DNA of 64,000 bases from the NCBI RefSeq assembly GCF_037948395.1, contig NZ_CP149940.1, positions 3,038,001-3,102,000 of the forward strand. Direction: 5' to 3'. Under the pieces are notes generated by a model. That model made no database searches. It worked only from the letters and a program-made list of their open reading frames with translations, and was not told the origin of the DNA. This DNA comes from Serratia nevei (GTDB lineage: Bacteria > Pseudomonadota > Gammaproteobacteria > Enterobacterales > Enterobacteriaceae). Positions 46,301-53,897 of this stretch are shown piece by piece (the first letter of the stretch is position 1; each line of letters starts with the position of its first letter). A program made the position numbers and the translations under genes.

Positions 46301-47296
46301 GATGAGAAAGAGTGGGCGCGCGGCACCTTCATCAAACCGACGCTGATCGAACTCGACAGCTTCGACGAGCTGCAAAAAGAGATCTTTGGCCCGGTGCTGC
46401 ACGTGGTGCGCTTCCAGCGCAACAATTTGGACGCGCTGGTCGATCAGATCAACGCCGCCGGTTATGGCCTGACGCTGGGCATTCACACCCGTATCGATGA
46501 AACCATCGCCCGGGTGACCGAACGCGCCAAGGTCGGCAACCTGTACGTCAACCGTAACATGGTTGGCGCGGTGGTCGGCGTGCAGCCGTTCGGCGGCGAA
46601 GGCCTGTCGGGCACCGGCCCGAAAGCCGGCGGCCCGCTGTACCTGTACCGTCTGCTGGCTAACCGTCCGGACGACGCGCTGCAGCGTACGCTGCACCGTC
46701 AGGACGACGAGCGCCCGATGGAAGCCACCGCGCGGCCGCAGCTGTTGGGCGCGCTGCAATCGCTGGAGAAATGGGCGGTCACCAGCCAACACGGCGAACT
46801 GGCGGCATTGGCGCAGCGCTATGCGGAGCTGGGCCAGGGCGGCACCGTACGTCCGCTGCCGGGCCCGACCGGCGAGCGCAATACCTATGCCCTGCTGCCG
46901 CGTGAACGCGTGCTGTGCCTGGCGGATAACGAAGCCGACGCGCTGATCCAGTTGGCCGCCGTGCTGGCGGTCGGCAGCAGCGCGCTGTGGCCGGAAGCGG
47001 AACTGCAGCGCAATCTGTTCCGCCGCTTGCCGAACGATGTGCAGGCGCGCATCGCCTTCAGCAAAGACTGGCAGCAGGACAAGGTCGAGTTCGACGCCGC
47101 CATCTACCACGGCGATGCCGACCAGCTGCGCACCCTGTGCGAGCAGATCGCGCAGCGCGGCGGCGCCATCGTCTCGGTGCAGGGCTTCGCTCACGGTGAA
47201 ACCAACATCCTGTTGGAACGCCTGCTGATCGAGCGTTCGCTGAGCGTCAACACCGCCGCCGCCGGCGGTAACGCCAGCCTGATGACCATCGGTTAA
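43325..47296 (+). CDS. putA: PutA, trifunctional proline utilisation flavoprotein
   Basis: Oxidises proline to glutamate and represses the put genes when proline is scarce. The 1,323 residues include an N-terminal ribbon-helix-helix DNA-binding domain (MGVKLDEATRDRIKSAA to about residue 47), a proline dehydrogenase FAD barrel (about 260-570, with EGPGISIKLSALHPR), and a glutamate semialdehyde dehydrogenase (about 640-1110, with PWNFPLAIFTGQIAAALAAG and catalytic Cys918 in SAGQRCSALR). A C-terminal domain closes the channel. The length equals that of E. coli PutA (1,320). The reading frame is intact. Confidence 0.98.
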   Translation: MGTTTMGVKLDEATRDRIKSAAQRIDRTPHWLIKQAIFNYLERLESGSDIPEIPALAAAGQPEADDIMPQAQEESHQPFLDFAEQILPQSVTRAAITAAYRRPETEAVPMLLEQARLPADLAQATHKMAYGIAEKLRNQKSANGRAGMVQGLLQEFSLSSQEGVALMCLAEALLRIPDKPTRDALIRDKISNGNWHSHLGRSPSLFVNAATWGLLFTGKLVSTHNEANLSRSLNRIIGKSGEPLIRKGVDMAMRLMGEQFVTGETIAEALANARKLEEKGFRYSYDMLGEAALTEADAQAYLVSYQQAIHAIGKASNGRGIYEGPGISIKLSALHPRYSRAQYERVMEELYPRLLSLTLQARQYDIGINIDAEEADRLEISLDLLEKLCFEPQLAGWNGIGFVIQAYQKRCPFAIDAVIDMAQRSRRRLMIRLVKGAYWDSEIKRAQMDGLEGYPVYTRKVYTDVSYLACARKLLSVPNLIYPQFATHNAHTLSAIYHLAGNNYYPGQYEFQCLHGMGEPLYEQVVGKVADGKLNRPCRIYAPVGTHETLLAYLVRRLLENGANTSFVNRIADATLPLDELVADPVSAVEALAASEGQIGLPHPRIPLPRELYGEKRTNSSGLDLSNEQRLASLSSALLTSASHPWRAEPIIDAELDQGVEQPVINPAEPGDVVGYVREATEGEVSRALDAAAAAGPIWFATPPTERAAILERAAELMESQLQSLLGILVREAGKTFNNAIAEVREAVDFLHYYAGQVRDDFANDSHRPLGPVVCISPWNFPLAIFTGQIAAALAAGNSVLAKPAEQTPLVAAQAVRILLEAGIPQGVLQLLPGQGETVGSTLVNDARVRGVMFTGSTDVAGILQRSIAGRLDPQGRPTPLIAETGGLNAMIVDSSALTEQVVTDVVASAFDSAGQRCSALRILCIQEDVAEHTLQMLRGAMAECRMGNPERLSTDVGPVIDAEAKTGIERHIQAMRAKGRKVYQAAKGSAQDEKEWARGTFIKPTLIELDSFDELQKEIFGPVLHVVRFQRNNLDALVDQINAAGYGLTLGIHTRIDETIARVTERAKVGNLYVNRNMVGAVVGVQPFGGEGLSGTGPKAGGPLYLYRLLANRPDDALQRTLHRQDDERPMEATARPQLLGALQSLEKWAVTSQHGELAALAQRYAELGQGGTVRPLPGPTGERNTYALLPRERVLCLADNEADALIQLAAVLAVGSSALWPEAELQRNLFRRLPNDVQARIAFSKDWQQDKVEFDAAIYHGDADQLRTLCEQIAQRGGAIVSVQGFAHGETNILLERLLIERSLSVNTAAAGGNASLMTIG

Positions 47297-47307
47297 CGCA
47301 TCGTCAA

Positions 47308-47327
47308 GGCGGCCATGCATGGCCGCC
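47308..47327. repeat. Perfect palindrome downstream of putA
   Basis: GGCGGCCATGCATGGCCGCC is a perfect 20-bp palindrome 11 bp after the putA stop. It could form a hairpin in the mRNA; no T-run follows. It precedes the real terminator. Confidence 0.7.
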
Positions 47328-47348
47328 TGATTGGCTCACCGCTACGCA

Positions 47349-47370
47349 AACCCTGCACGTGTGCAGGGTT
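47349..47370 (+). terminator. Rho-independent terminator of putA
   Basis: AACCCTGCACG-TGTGCAGGGTT followed by TTTTA on the plus strand, 52 bp beyond the putA stop. It is a strong intrinsic terminator. Confidence 0.92.
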
Positions 47371-47632
47371 TTTTATTGCCCGCAGCCCGGTCAGCCGTTA
47401 GCGTCTTGCTATCCTGGCATGAGGATGCGGCGCCTCATGGGCGATAACAACAGGGTGAACTCAGAACGAATTAGTCTGCTTGCAAACCGTGGCAGAACGC
47501 TACTCGTCGCATTGCCTCTCGGGTTCAGTAACATCCGGGATACGGTAGTCGCAGCGGATTTCTCGCCGCCGCCGCGCGAAACGCATTGTTGAAAAAGGAG
47601 TGAATGCGAACGGGGGAAGCTCCCCCGCCGTC
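47371..47632. other. Intergenic region between putA and tcyN
   Basis: About 260 bp between convergent genes. A frame at 47359-47592 (plus) overlaps the terminator and shows no family features. A hairpin near 47611-47627 (CGGGGGA-AGC-TCCCCCG) may end the tcyN transcript. Confidence 0.5.
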
Positions 47633-48385
47633 TTATTGATTCAAGAATTTGTCGAGGAATTGCTGAGTGCGCTGGTGCTGCGGGTTGGCGAACAGCGCTT
47701 TGGCCGGGCCCTGTTCAACGATGCGGCCGTGGTCCATAAAGATAACCCGGTCCGCCACGTCGCGGGCAAAGCTCATCTCATGGGTGACGATCACCATGGT
47801 CCGTTTCTCTTCCGCCAATGAGCGCATGGTATTGAGCACTTCCCCCACCAGCTCGGGATCGAGCGCCGACGTCGGCTCATCGAACAGAATCACCTCCGGC
47901 TGCATCGCCAGCGCGCGCGCAATAGCCACCCGCTGCTGTTGACCGCCGGACAGCCGCCGCGGATACGCCTGCTCTTTGCCGCTTAGCCCCACCTTGGCCA
48001 GCAACGCGCGGGCGCGCTGTTCCGCGCTGGCTTTCGCCTCGCCCTTGACGACCACCGGCCCTTCGATGATGTTTTCCAACACCGAACGGTGCGGGAACAG
48101 GTTGAAGTTCTGGAACACGAAACCGACCTGCTGGCGCAGAGCCCGCACCTGATTTTTCTGTTTGCTCAGCGGCTTGCTGCCGTCGATCAGGATATCGCCG
48201 ACGCGAATGGTGCCGGAATCCGGCTCCTCCAGCAGGTTAATGCAGCGCAATAAGGTGGTTTTCCCCGAGCCGCTCGGCCCGATGATCGCCACCACTTCGC
48301 CGGCGTCCACCGCCAGATCGATCCCATGCAGCACCGTCTGACCCTTAAACTGCTTGGTCAATTGCTTAACTTCGATGGCACTCAT
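47633..48385 (-). CDS. tcyN: Cystine ABC transporter ATPase TcyN
   Basis: ATPase of the cystine importer (also known as YecC). The 250 residues hold Walker [15 protein letters not shown]-loop [16 protein letters not shown], signature [15 protein letters not shown], Walker [15 protein letters not shown] and H-loop VTHEM, the pattern of polar amino acid ABC ATPases. It starts 3 bp after the permease gene and is the last gene of the cluster. It should work with TcyL and TcyJ; D-selenocystine or diaminopimelate uptake is a known side activity. Confidence 0.95.
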   Translation of the reverse strand: MSAIEVKQLTKQFKGQTVLHGIDLAVDAGEVVAIIGPSGSGKTTLLRCINLLEEPDSGTIRVGDILIDGSKPLSKQKNQVRALRQQVGFVFQNFNLFPHRSVLENIIEGPVVVKGEAKASAEQRARALLAKVGLSGKEQAYPRRLSGGQQQRVAIARALAMQPEVILFDEPTSALDPELVGEVLNTMRSLAEEKRTMVIVTHEMSFARDVADRVIFMDHGRIVEQGPAKALFANPQHQRTQQFLDKFLNQ

Positions 48386-48388
48386 GCG

Positions 48389-49051
48389 CTACTCCTGATC
48401 CTGGCGATTAACGTGGGCTTCCAGACGGTTTTGCAGCGCGGAAAGCAGGGTCGCCATCACCCAGTAAATCAGCGATGCCGCCAGGTACATGGTGAACACT
48501 TCCAGCGTGCGCGAGGTGATCAGCTGCGCCTGACGGAACAGTTCCGGCACCTGAATGGTGGCGGCCAGCGAGGTGTCTTTCACCAGGCCGATGAAGCTGT
48601 TGCCCAGCGGCGGCAAGGCGGTGCGCGCCGCCTGCGGCAGGATCACTCGGCGCAGGGTTTGCCAACGGGTCATGCCGATGCTGGCGGCGGCTTCCCACTG
48701 CCCTTTGTCGATCGACGAAATCGCCGCACGCAGCGTTTCCGAGGTGTAGGCGGCGGTATTGAGCGACAGGCCAATCAGCGCCGCCGGGAAAGGATCGAAC
48801 TCGATGCCGAACTGCGGCAGACCGTAATAGATCATAAACAGCTGGGCGATCAACGGCGTACCGCGGAACAGCGATACGTAGATACGCGACAACCACGACA
48901 GCGGCCACAGCGGCGAAAGGCGCATCAGCGCCAGCAGAAAACCGAGCAGCAACCCCAACGCCATGCCGCCCAGGCTGAGCTGAAGCGTCAGTATTGCGCC
49001 CTTCAATAAAAATGGCGCTGAATCCAGCGCCAGTTGAATACTTTCGTGCAT
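48389..49051 (-). CDS. tcyL: Cystine ABC transporter permease TcyL
   Basis: Inner-membrane permease (also known as YecS) of 220 residues. It has five spans and the HisM-type segment LSLGGMALGLLLGFLLALMRLS, then YVSLFRGTPLIAQLFMIYYGLP (substrate path) and the EAA loop SIGMTRWQTLRRVILPQA (about 140-157). The ATG overlaps the binding-protein stop (TAATG), so translation is coupled to tcyJ. Identity with the E. coli protein is high throughout. Confidence 0.95.
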   Translation of the reverse strand: MHESIQLALDSAPFLLKGAILTLQLSLGGMALGLLLGFLLALMRLSPLWPLSWLSRIYVSLFRGTPLIAQLFMIYYGLPQFGIEFDPFPAALIGLSLNTAAYTSETLRAAISSIDKGQWEAAASIGMTRWQTLRRVILPQAARTALPPLGNSFIGLVKDTSLAATIQVPELFRQAQLITSRTLEVFTMYLAASLIYWVMATLLSALQNRLEAHVNRQDQE

Positions 49052-49851
49052 TATTTAGTTACGTCCGCGCCAAACCATTTCTCGGAGATCTTCGCCATCG
49101 TGCCGTCTTTTTGCATCTCGGCGATCGCCTGGTCAATCGCGGCCAGCAGCTCTGGGTTGTTCTTGCGCAGCGCCACGCCGGACTCCTGACGAGAGAACGC
49201 CGGGCCGGCTACCGCCAACGTATCGCCGGTTTTCTTCACCAGATCCAGCGCCGCCAGGCGATCCACCAGAATGGCGTTGATGCGGCCAACGCGCAGATCC
49301 TGATACTTGGTCGGGTCGTCGTCGTAGGTACGCACGTCCACGCCCTGCACATTCGCGCGCAGCCATTGCTCATAGTTGGTGCCCAGGCCCACGCCGACCT
49401 TCTTGCCCTTCAGGTCTTCCGGCTTGGTGATGGTGCCTTCGTTGCCTTTTTTCACCAGCGCCTGAATACCGGAAACGGTGTAAGGGGTGGAGAAGTCATA
49501 TTTCTTCTTGCGCTCATCGGAGAGCGTCACCTGGTTGATGACCACGTCGATGCGCTTCGAATCCAGCGAAGCCAGCATGCCGTCCCACTTGGTCGGGTTC
49601 AGCTTGGCCTTCACGCCCAAGTGTTCCGCCAGCGCGTTGGCGAAATCCACTTCGAAACCGGTCAGCTTGCCGTCTTCCCCCTGGAAGCTGAACGGCGGAT
49701 AGGTGCCTTCCAGGCCGACGATCAGCGTGCCGCGCTGCTTCACCTGCTGCAGCAGATTGTCGGCAGCGTAGGTTTGGGTCGCCAAACCGGCGGCCAACGC
49801 GACGCCCACCACGCCCAACAGCCATTGACGACGAACTTTTGCAAACATCAT
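49051..49851 (-). CDS. tcyJ: Cystine-binding periplasmic protein TcyJ (FliY)
   Basis: Periplasmic receptor for cystine. The 266-residue precursor has a signal peptide (RRQWLLGVVGVALAAGLATQTYA) and a family 3 binding fold with GTLIVGLEGTYPPFSFQGEDGKLTGFEVDFANAL and TKWDGMLASLDSKRIDVVINQV, almost identical to E. coli FliY. ATG 49851 is chosen for AGGGG five bases upstream and for its match to the E. coli length (266); a GTG at 49857 and an ATG at 49848 are alternatives. Confidence 0.95.
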   Translation of the reverse strand: MMFAKVRRQWLLGVVGVALAAGLATQTYAADNLLQQVKQRGTLIVGLEGTYPPFSFQGEDGKLTGFEVDFANALAEHLGVKAKLNPTKWDGMLASLDSKRIDVVINQVTLSDERKKKYDFSTPYTVSGIQALVKKGNEGTITKPEDLKGKKVGVGLGTNYEQWLRANVQGVDVRTYDDDPTKYQDLRVGRINAILVDRLAALDLVKKTGDTLAVAGPAFSRQESGVALRKNNPELLAAIDQAIAEMQKDGTMAKISEKWFGADVTK

Positions 49852-49966
49852 AAACACCCCTGTGTGTTATTTATCTTTTTTGATATCAGCACTTTAACAG
49901 TGCGACCGCCCGCATAAAGGAATATAACTTTATAAATATAGTTCAAAATGGAATAACAAGCGGTGT

Positions 49967-50959
49967 TTACACCTGTGGATGGTAGGCGAACAGCGCCGGC
50001 GCGCCGCCGGTGTGAACGAACAGAATAGGGCCTTCATCGCGGAAGCGCCGCTGGGCGATGCCGTCAATCAAACCGGCCATCGCTTTGCCGGTGTACACCG
50101 GATCCAGCAATACGCCTTCTTGCTGCGCCAGCAGCTGCACCGCCGCCATGCCCTCTTCGTTCGGCATGCCGTATTGCGGCGCGAAGTAATCGTCCCACAG
50201 CGCGATCGGCGCCAGTTCGTCGATATTCAGCGAACAGGCCAGAGCTTTCTGGATCTGCTCCACCTTCGGCAGCTGATCGATCACGGTACGCGAGACGGTC
50301 ACGCCGATCAGTTCGGTTTCCGGCAGCAGCTGCTGCAGCCCCACCGCCAGCCCGGCGTGGGTGCCGGCGCTGCCGGACGCCACCACCACCGAACTGAACG
50401 CCACGTTGCTGCGTTGGCTCTGCTCGGCGATTTCCAATGCGCACTGCACGTATCCCAGCGCGCCCAGGGCATTGGAGCCGCCCACCGGCACCACGTAAGG
50501 CCGGAAGCCCTGCGCCTCAAGGCGCGTCGCCAGCTCCGCCAGCTGCTGCTGCGGATCGTGCAGCGCTTCGCACATCACCACCTCGGCGTTGAACAGGCCG
50601 AGCAACAGGCGGTTGCCGTTGGTGAGGTAGTTTTCCGCGCGGGTGTCGATAGGGTTTTCCAGCAGCGCGACGCAGTGCAGGCCCAGTTTCGCCGCCACCG
50701 CCGCCGTCTGGCGCACGTGGTTGGATTGAATGGCGCCGGCGGTGACCAGCGTATCGGCACCCTGACGCAGCGCGTCGGCGGCCAAAAACTCAAGCTTTCT
50801 CAGCTTGTTGCCGCCCATGGCCATAGGAGTGACATCGTCACGTTTAAGGTAGATTTCGCGGCCGAGGTAATCGGAGAGACGGGACAGCTTTTCGAGCGGT
50901 GTGGCGGTGCCAACCAGATCCAGACGCGGAAATTGCGCCAGTTGTTGTTGCAGGTTCAC
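49967..50959 (-). CDS. dcyD: D-cysteine desulfhydrase DcyD
   Basis: PLP enzyme that breaks D-cysteine into pyruvate, ammonia and H2S, protecting against D-cysteine and freeing sulfur. The 330 residues match the DcyD/ACC deaminase-like family: [22 protein letters not shown] with PLP-lysine 52, [20 protein letters not shown], and [15 protein letters not shown] (phosphate-binding). Here it lies between fliZ and tcyJ; in E. coli it follows tcyJ. It probably shares sulfur metabolism with the cystine importer. Confidence 0.94.
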   Translation of the reverse strand: MNLQQQLAQFPRLDLVGTATPLEKLSRLSDYLGREIYLKRDDVTPMAMGGNKLRKLEFLAADALRQGADTLVTAGAIQSNHVRQTAAVAAKLGLHCVALLENPIDTRAENYLTNGNRLLLGLFNAEVVMCEALHDPQQQLAELATRLEAQGFRPYVVPVGGSNALGALGYVQCALEIAEQSQRSNVAFSSVVVASGSAGTHAGLAVGLQQLLPETELIGVTVSRTVIDQLPKVEQIQKALACSLNIDELAPIALWDDYFAPQYGMPNEEGMAAVQLLAQQEGVLLDPVYTGKAMAGLIDGIAQRRFRDEGPILFVHTGGAPALFAYHPQV

Positions 50960-51057
50960 TACTTCCCCCCAGGGAATCGAATATCAACATCTGATAACCG
51001 ATAGATTTAGCAGATGTGAACTGAATAATCATCCTTTATCACGGGGGAAACAGCAGG

Positions 51058-51077
51058 CCCCGGCCCAACGGCCGGGG
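51058..51077 (-). terminator. Hairpin after fliZ
   Basis: CCCCGGCC-CAAC-GGCCGGGG is a perfect 8-bp stem 8 bp past the fliZ stop. No T-run follows on the minus strand, so full termination is doubtful. Confidence 0.6.
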
Positions 51078-51084
51078 AAAAATC

Positions 51085-51594
51085 TCAGTAGCTGCGCTGC
51101 CAGGCGAGATACTGATCGTATTTGCGCAGCGCAATGCGGTAGTTGTTGTGCGCCGCGGTAGGCAGATCGTCGATGATGCGCTGATGGCTGGCGCTGCTGG
51201 CGAATTTATCCGCCGGGTAGTTGCGCGCCACCAGCATTTCGTCCAGCCGGCGCAGCCGCACCACATACTCGCGGATGGTGCTGTGGCTCATCTCGGTCTG
51301 CTCGAACAGATACTGTTTGAACGCCATGATGTCGAAATAGCTGGGGTGGCTGTTGCAGGAGATCTCGCTGCAGAAGCGGCACAGCGCGGTCAGCTCGTGC
51401 TGCACGTTTTGCCAGACCGCATCGTCGATCGGCTGATCCATGCGCGCGATGGCTTCTTTATTGATAATCTTGCCGCGAAACACCAGCGCCATGCGGTCCA
51501 ACAGTTTGCCGCACTGGGAGCAATGGGTCTGGCTGTGCTTGTAGTCTTTCAGGTAACGGCTAAGCGGCCGTTTCTTCAACAGTATTCCTGGCAT
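51085..51594 (-). CDS. fliZ: Flagellar regulator FliZ
   Basis: Cytoplasmic regulator that delays curli/sigma-S genes and supports flagellar gene expression. The 169 residues carry the family core KKRPLSRYLKDYKHSQTHCSQCGKLLDRMALVFRGKI, then CSEISCNSHPSYFDIMAFKQYLFEQTEMSHSTIREYVVRLRRL (a recombinase-like DNA-binding helix region, about 80-125) and NNYRIALRKYDQYL. The start at 51594 (MPGILLKKRPLS) fits the family; an ATG at 51624 is longer. Neither has a strong ribosome site. It follows fliA by 55 bp. Confidence 0.93.
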   Translation of the reverse strand: MPGILLKKRPLSRYLKDYKHSQTHCSQCGKLLDRMALVFRGKIINKEAIARMDQPIDDAVWQNVQHELTALCRFCSEISCNSHPSYFDIMAFKQYLFEQTEMSHSTIREYVVRLRRLDEMLVARNYPADKFASSASHQRIIDDLPTAAHNNYRIALRKYDQYLAWQRSY

Positions 51595-51649
51595 AAAGGG
51601 CAGTCCGATTGTCGCATGAGTCATCGAGTTGAGGGGCGGTGGGCCGCCG

Positions 51650-52372
51650 TCAGGTATCGTTCGCCAGCCGCGCGCGCAGCCGTTTGATCGCCTGACTGTG
51701 CAGTTGGCTGACGCGGGATTCCCCGACGTCCAGCACGGCGCCGATCTCTTTGAGATTCAACTCTTCCTGGTAATACAGCGTCAGCACCATTTTTTCGCGC
51801 TCCGGCAACGCCTCGATGGCGTCGATCACCCGCTGGCGCAGGCTGCCTTCCAACAGGTGATGCAGCGGGTTGGCCTCTTCATGCCCTTCCAGCATCGGTT
51901 CCGCGTTCTCGCCATGCTCCTCGCGCCATTCGTCGTAGGAGAAAAGCTGGCTGTTATTGGTGTCCAACAGAATTTGACGGTACTCATCCAGCGAGATATT
52001 CAGCGTCTGCGCCACTTCCGTCTCGCTCGCCGGGCGGCCGTAACGCTGTTCCAGTTGCCGCATCACCTGCGCGACTTCGCGCGCATGGCGCCGCACGCTG
52101 CGCGGCACCCAGTCGCGGCTGCGCAGCTCGTCGAGCATCGCGCCGCGAATGCGTTGCACCGCATAGGTGGTAAAGGCGGTTCCTTGTAGGGCGTCATAAC
52201 GCTCAACGGCGTTCAATAGCCCGATTCCCCCGGCCTGCAGCAAGTCGTCAAGCTCCACGCTGGCGGGCAGCCTGACCTGCAGGCGCAACGCCTCGTGGCG
52301 CACTAACGGGACGTAGCGCAGCCAGAGAGAATTTTTGTCCATCACGCCTTCGGCGGTATACAGATCGCTCAC
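51650..52372 (-). CDS. fliA: Flagellar sigma factor FliA (sigma-28)
   Basis: Alternative sigma factor for late flagellar genes. The 240 residues match E. coli FliA closely: LWLRYVPLVRHEALRLQVRLPASVELDDLLQAGGIGLLNAVERYD (region 2, -10 recognition and core binding), RIRGAMLDELRSRDWVPRSVRRHAR, and region 4 with EREKMVLTLYYQEELNLKEIGAVLDVGESRVSQLHSQAIKRLR. The start codon is GTG, as in E. coli. It drives the fliC and fliD promoters at 53.7-53.9 kb and its own cluster. Confidence 0.97.
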   Translation of the reverse strand: MSDLYTAEGVMDKNSLWLRYVPLVRHEALRLQVRLPASVELDDLLQAGGIGLLNAVERYDALQGTAFTTYAVQRIRGAMLDELRSRDWVPRSVRRHAREVAQVMRQLEQRYGRPASETEVAQTLNISLDEYRQILLDTNNSQLFSYDEWREEHGENAEPMLEGHEEANPLHHLLEGSLRQRVIDAIEALPEREKMVLTLYYQEELNLKEIGAVLDVGESRVSQLHSQAIKRLRARLANDT

Positions 52373-52504
52373 TATGTCTTAAACCTGCGGATAAGAGAGT
52401 CAGCGCTATTATGCGTAGGGGGCGGAATGCCAATCGGCTGAACAGTCGCACAAAACGGGCTTTATTTGCGCCATGTAATAACCGCGCGGTGCGCGAGCAT
52501 AAAA

Positions 52505-52526
52505 AAACCCCGCCGAAGCGGGGTTT
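52505..52526 (-). terminator. Rho-independent terminator of fliC
   Basis: AAACCCCGC-CGAA-GCGGGGTTT followed by TTTT on the minus strand, 29 bp beyond the fliC stop. It separates fliC from fliA transcription. Confidence 0.93.
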
Positions 52527-52554
52527 CTTTGCGACAGTTAATCGGGAGAGACGA

Positions 52555-53616
52555 TTAACGCAGCAGGGACAGCACGTTCTGAGTAGACTGGTTAGCCTGT
52601 GCCAGAACAGAGGTGCCAGCCTGTTGCAGGATGTTGGCACGGCTCATGTTGGACACTTCGGTCGCGTAGTCAGCATCCTGGATACGGGACTGAGAAGCGG
52701 CCAGGTTGTTCACGGTGCTGTTCAGGTTGTTGATAACAGAATCGAAACGGTTCTGTACCGCACCCAGGGAAGAACGCAGACCGTCAACCTGTGCCAGCGC
52801 TTTGTCCAGGGTATCCAGTGGGTTTTTAACGCCAGCGTCAGTACCGGAATCAGTCACTTTACCGTCATCTGCAACAGCAGCTTTGGTGTAAGAAGTTGCG
52901 CCAGTAGTCGCATCTTTAGTCGCGATGAAGTAAGCAGATTTGCCGTTTGCATCAGTACCGGAAACCAAAGTTTTGCCTGCAGCCAGACCTGTCACATCAG
53001 CAGCTTTTTTAGTTGCGCCAGTGGCGTCGCTGTCAACAGAGATCTGAGTACCGGAAGCGATTTCAGCGCCCGCTTTTGCAGATTTAGTAGTAACGTCGAA
53101 AGTATCCAGGCCCAGTTGCTTAGCATCGATTTTTTTCAGGTCGATATCGATGGTTTCGCCGTCGTTAGCGCCAACCTGAATAGTCAGTTTCTGATCGCTG
53201 CTCAGCACTTTCACGCCGTTGAAATCGGTCTGCTCGGAGATGCGGTTGATTTCAGCCAGACGCTGAGTGACTTCGTCCTGGATGGATTTCAGGTCGCTGG
53301 TGGAGTTAGAACCGTTCAGAGCCTGAGCAGTCAGACGACGGATGTTCTGCAGGTTGTCGTTAACTTCGTTCAGTGCGCCTTCAGTGGTCTGCGCCAGGGA
53401 GATACCGTCGTTGGCGTTGCGAGAAGCCTGAGTCAGGCCTTTGATGTTCGCGGTGAAACGGTTGGAGATAGCCTGACCCGCAGCATCGTCTTTCGCGCTG
53501 TTGATACGCAGACCGGAAGACAGACGCTCAATCGCAGTGCCCAGAGAAGACTGAGATTTGTTCAGGTTGTTCTGCGCCATCAGAGACAGGCTGTTAGTGT
53601 TGATTACTTGTGCCAT
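52555..53616 (-). CDS. fliC: Flagellin FliC
   Basis: Filament subunit secreted by the flagellar export apparatus. The 353 residues have the conserved D0/D1 N-terminus (NTNSLSLMAQNNLNKSQSSL to about 165) and C-terminus (NSTVNNLAASQSRIQDADYA to LSLLR), with a short variable centre (about 180-270) rich in Thr, Lys, Ala and Asp. It is well below the length of E. coli FliC (498), because only a small surface-exposed domain is present. It has a sigma-28 promoter. No flagellin-lysine methylase gene (fliB) is seen beside it. Confidence 0.97.
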   Translation of the reverse strand: MAQVINTNSLSLMAQNNLNKSQSSLGTAIERLSSGLRINSAKDDAAGQAISNRFTANIKGLTQASRNANDGISLAQTTEGALNEVNDNLQNIRRLTAQALNGSNSTSDLKSIQDEVTQRLAEINRISEQTDFNGVKVLSSDQKLTIQVGANDGETIDIDLKKIDAKQLGLDTFDVTTKSAKAGAEIASGTQISVDSDATGATKKAADVTGLAAGKTLVSGTDANGKSAYFIATKDATTGATSYTKAAVADDGKVTDSGTDAGVKNPLDTLDKALAQVDGLRSSLGAVQNRFDSVINNLNSTVNNLAASQSRIQDADYATEVSNMSRANILQQAGTSVLAQANQSTQNVLSLLR

Positions 53617-53709
53617 TGTTTGCTTTCCTTACGAGTCAGTTGCGTTCTTCGCAACACAGTTAAAAGGTTCGGGCTTGTTTGCCCACGGCGTCAACCACCG
53701 TCCCCTCAG

Positions 53710-53736
53710 GTATCGGCCCTCCCCTAACAACCTTTA
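53710..53736 (-). promoter_or_regulatory. Sigma-28 promoter of fliC
   Basis: On the minus strand TAAAGGTT-N11-GCCGATAC matches the FliA consensus TAAAGTTT-N11-GCCGATAA with three differences and the exact spacer. It lies about 95 bp before fliC. Confidence 0.88.
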
Positions 53737-53830
53737 GCAATTTTTTAAAATTTTTTGCGCTTGCAGCAATGGCGGAAATAACGCGGTTTTTCCCTCCTCT
53801 ATTGCGCCATCGTTTTTTTGTTTTTTTCGG

Positions 53831-53857
53831 TAAACTTTTTCACCGCTGGGCCGATAA
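53831..53857 (+). promoter_or_regulatory. Sigma-28 promoter of fliDST
   Basis: TAAACTTT-N11-GCCGATAA fits the FliA consensus almost perfectly (one mismatch). It ends 40 bp before the fliD start and drives fliD-fliS-fliT. Confidence 0.92.
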
Positions 53858-53897
53858 CGCGTAGAGCGAATAAAGTCATCATCAAGGAGAATTACTC

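Noticed and set aside
43673..47320. Two long open frames on the minus strand (43673-45802 and 45845-47320), antisense to putA
   Set aside because: They lie entirely across the intact putA gene. Long antisense frames are expected in G+C-rich sequence with strong third-position bias, and the translations lack recognisable motifs.
47359..47592. 77-residue plus-strand frame after putA
   Set aside because: Its start is inside the putA terminator and the sequence has no protein-like features.
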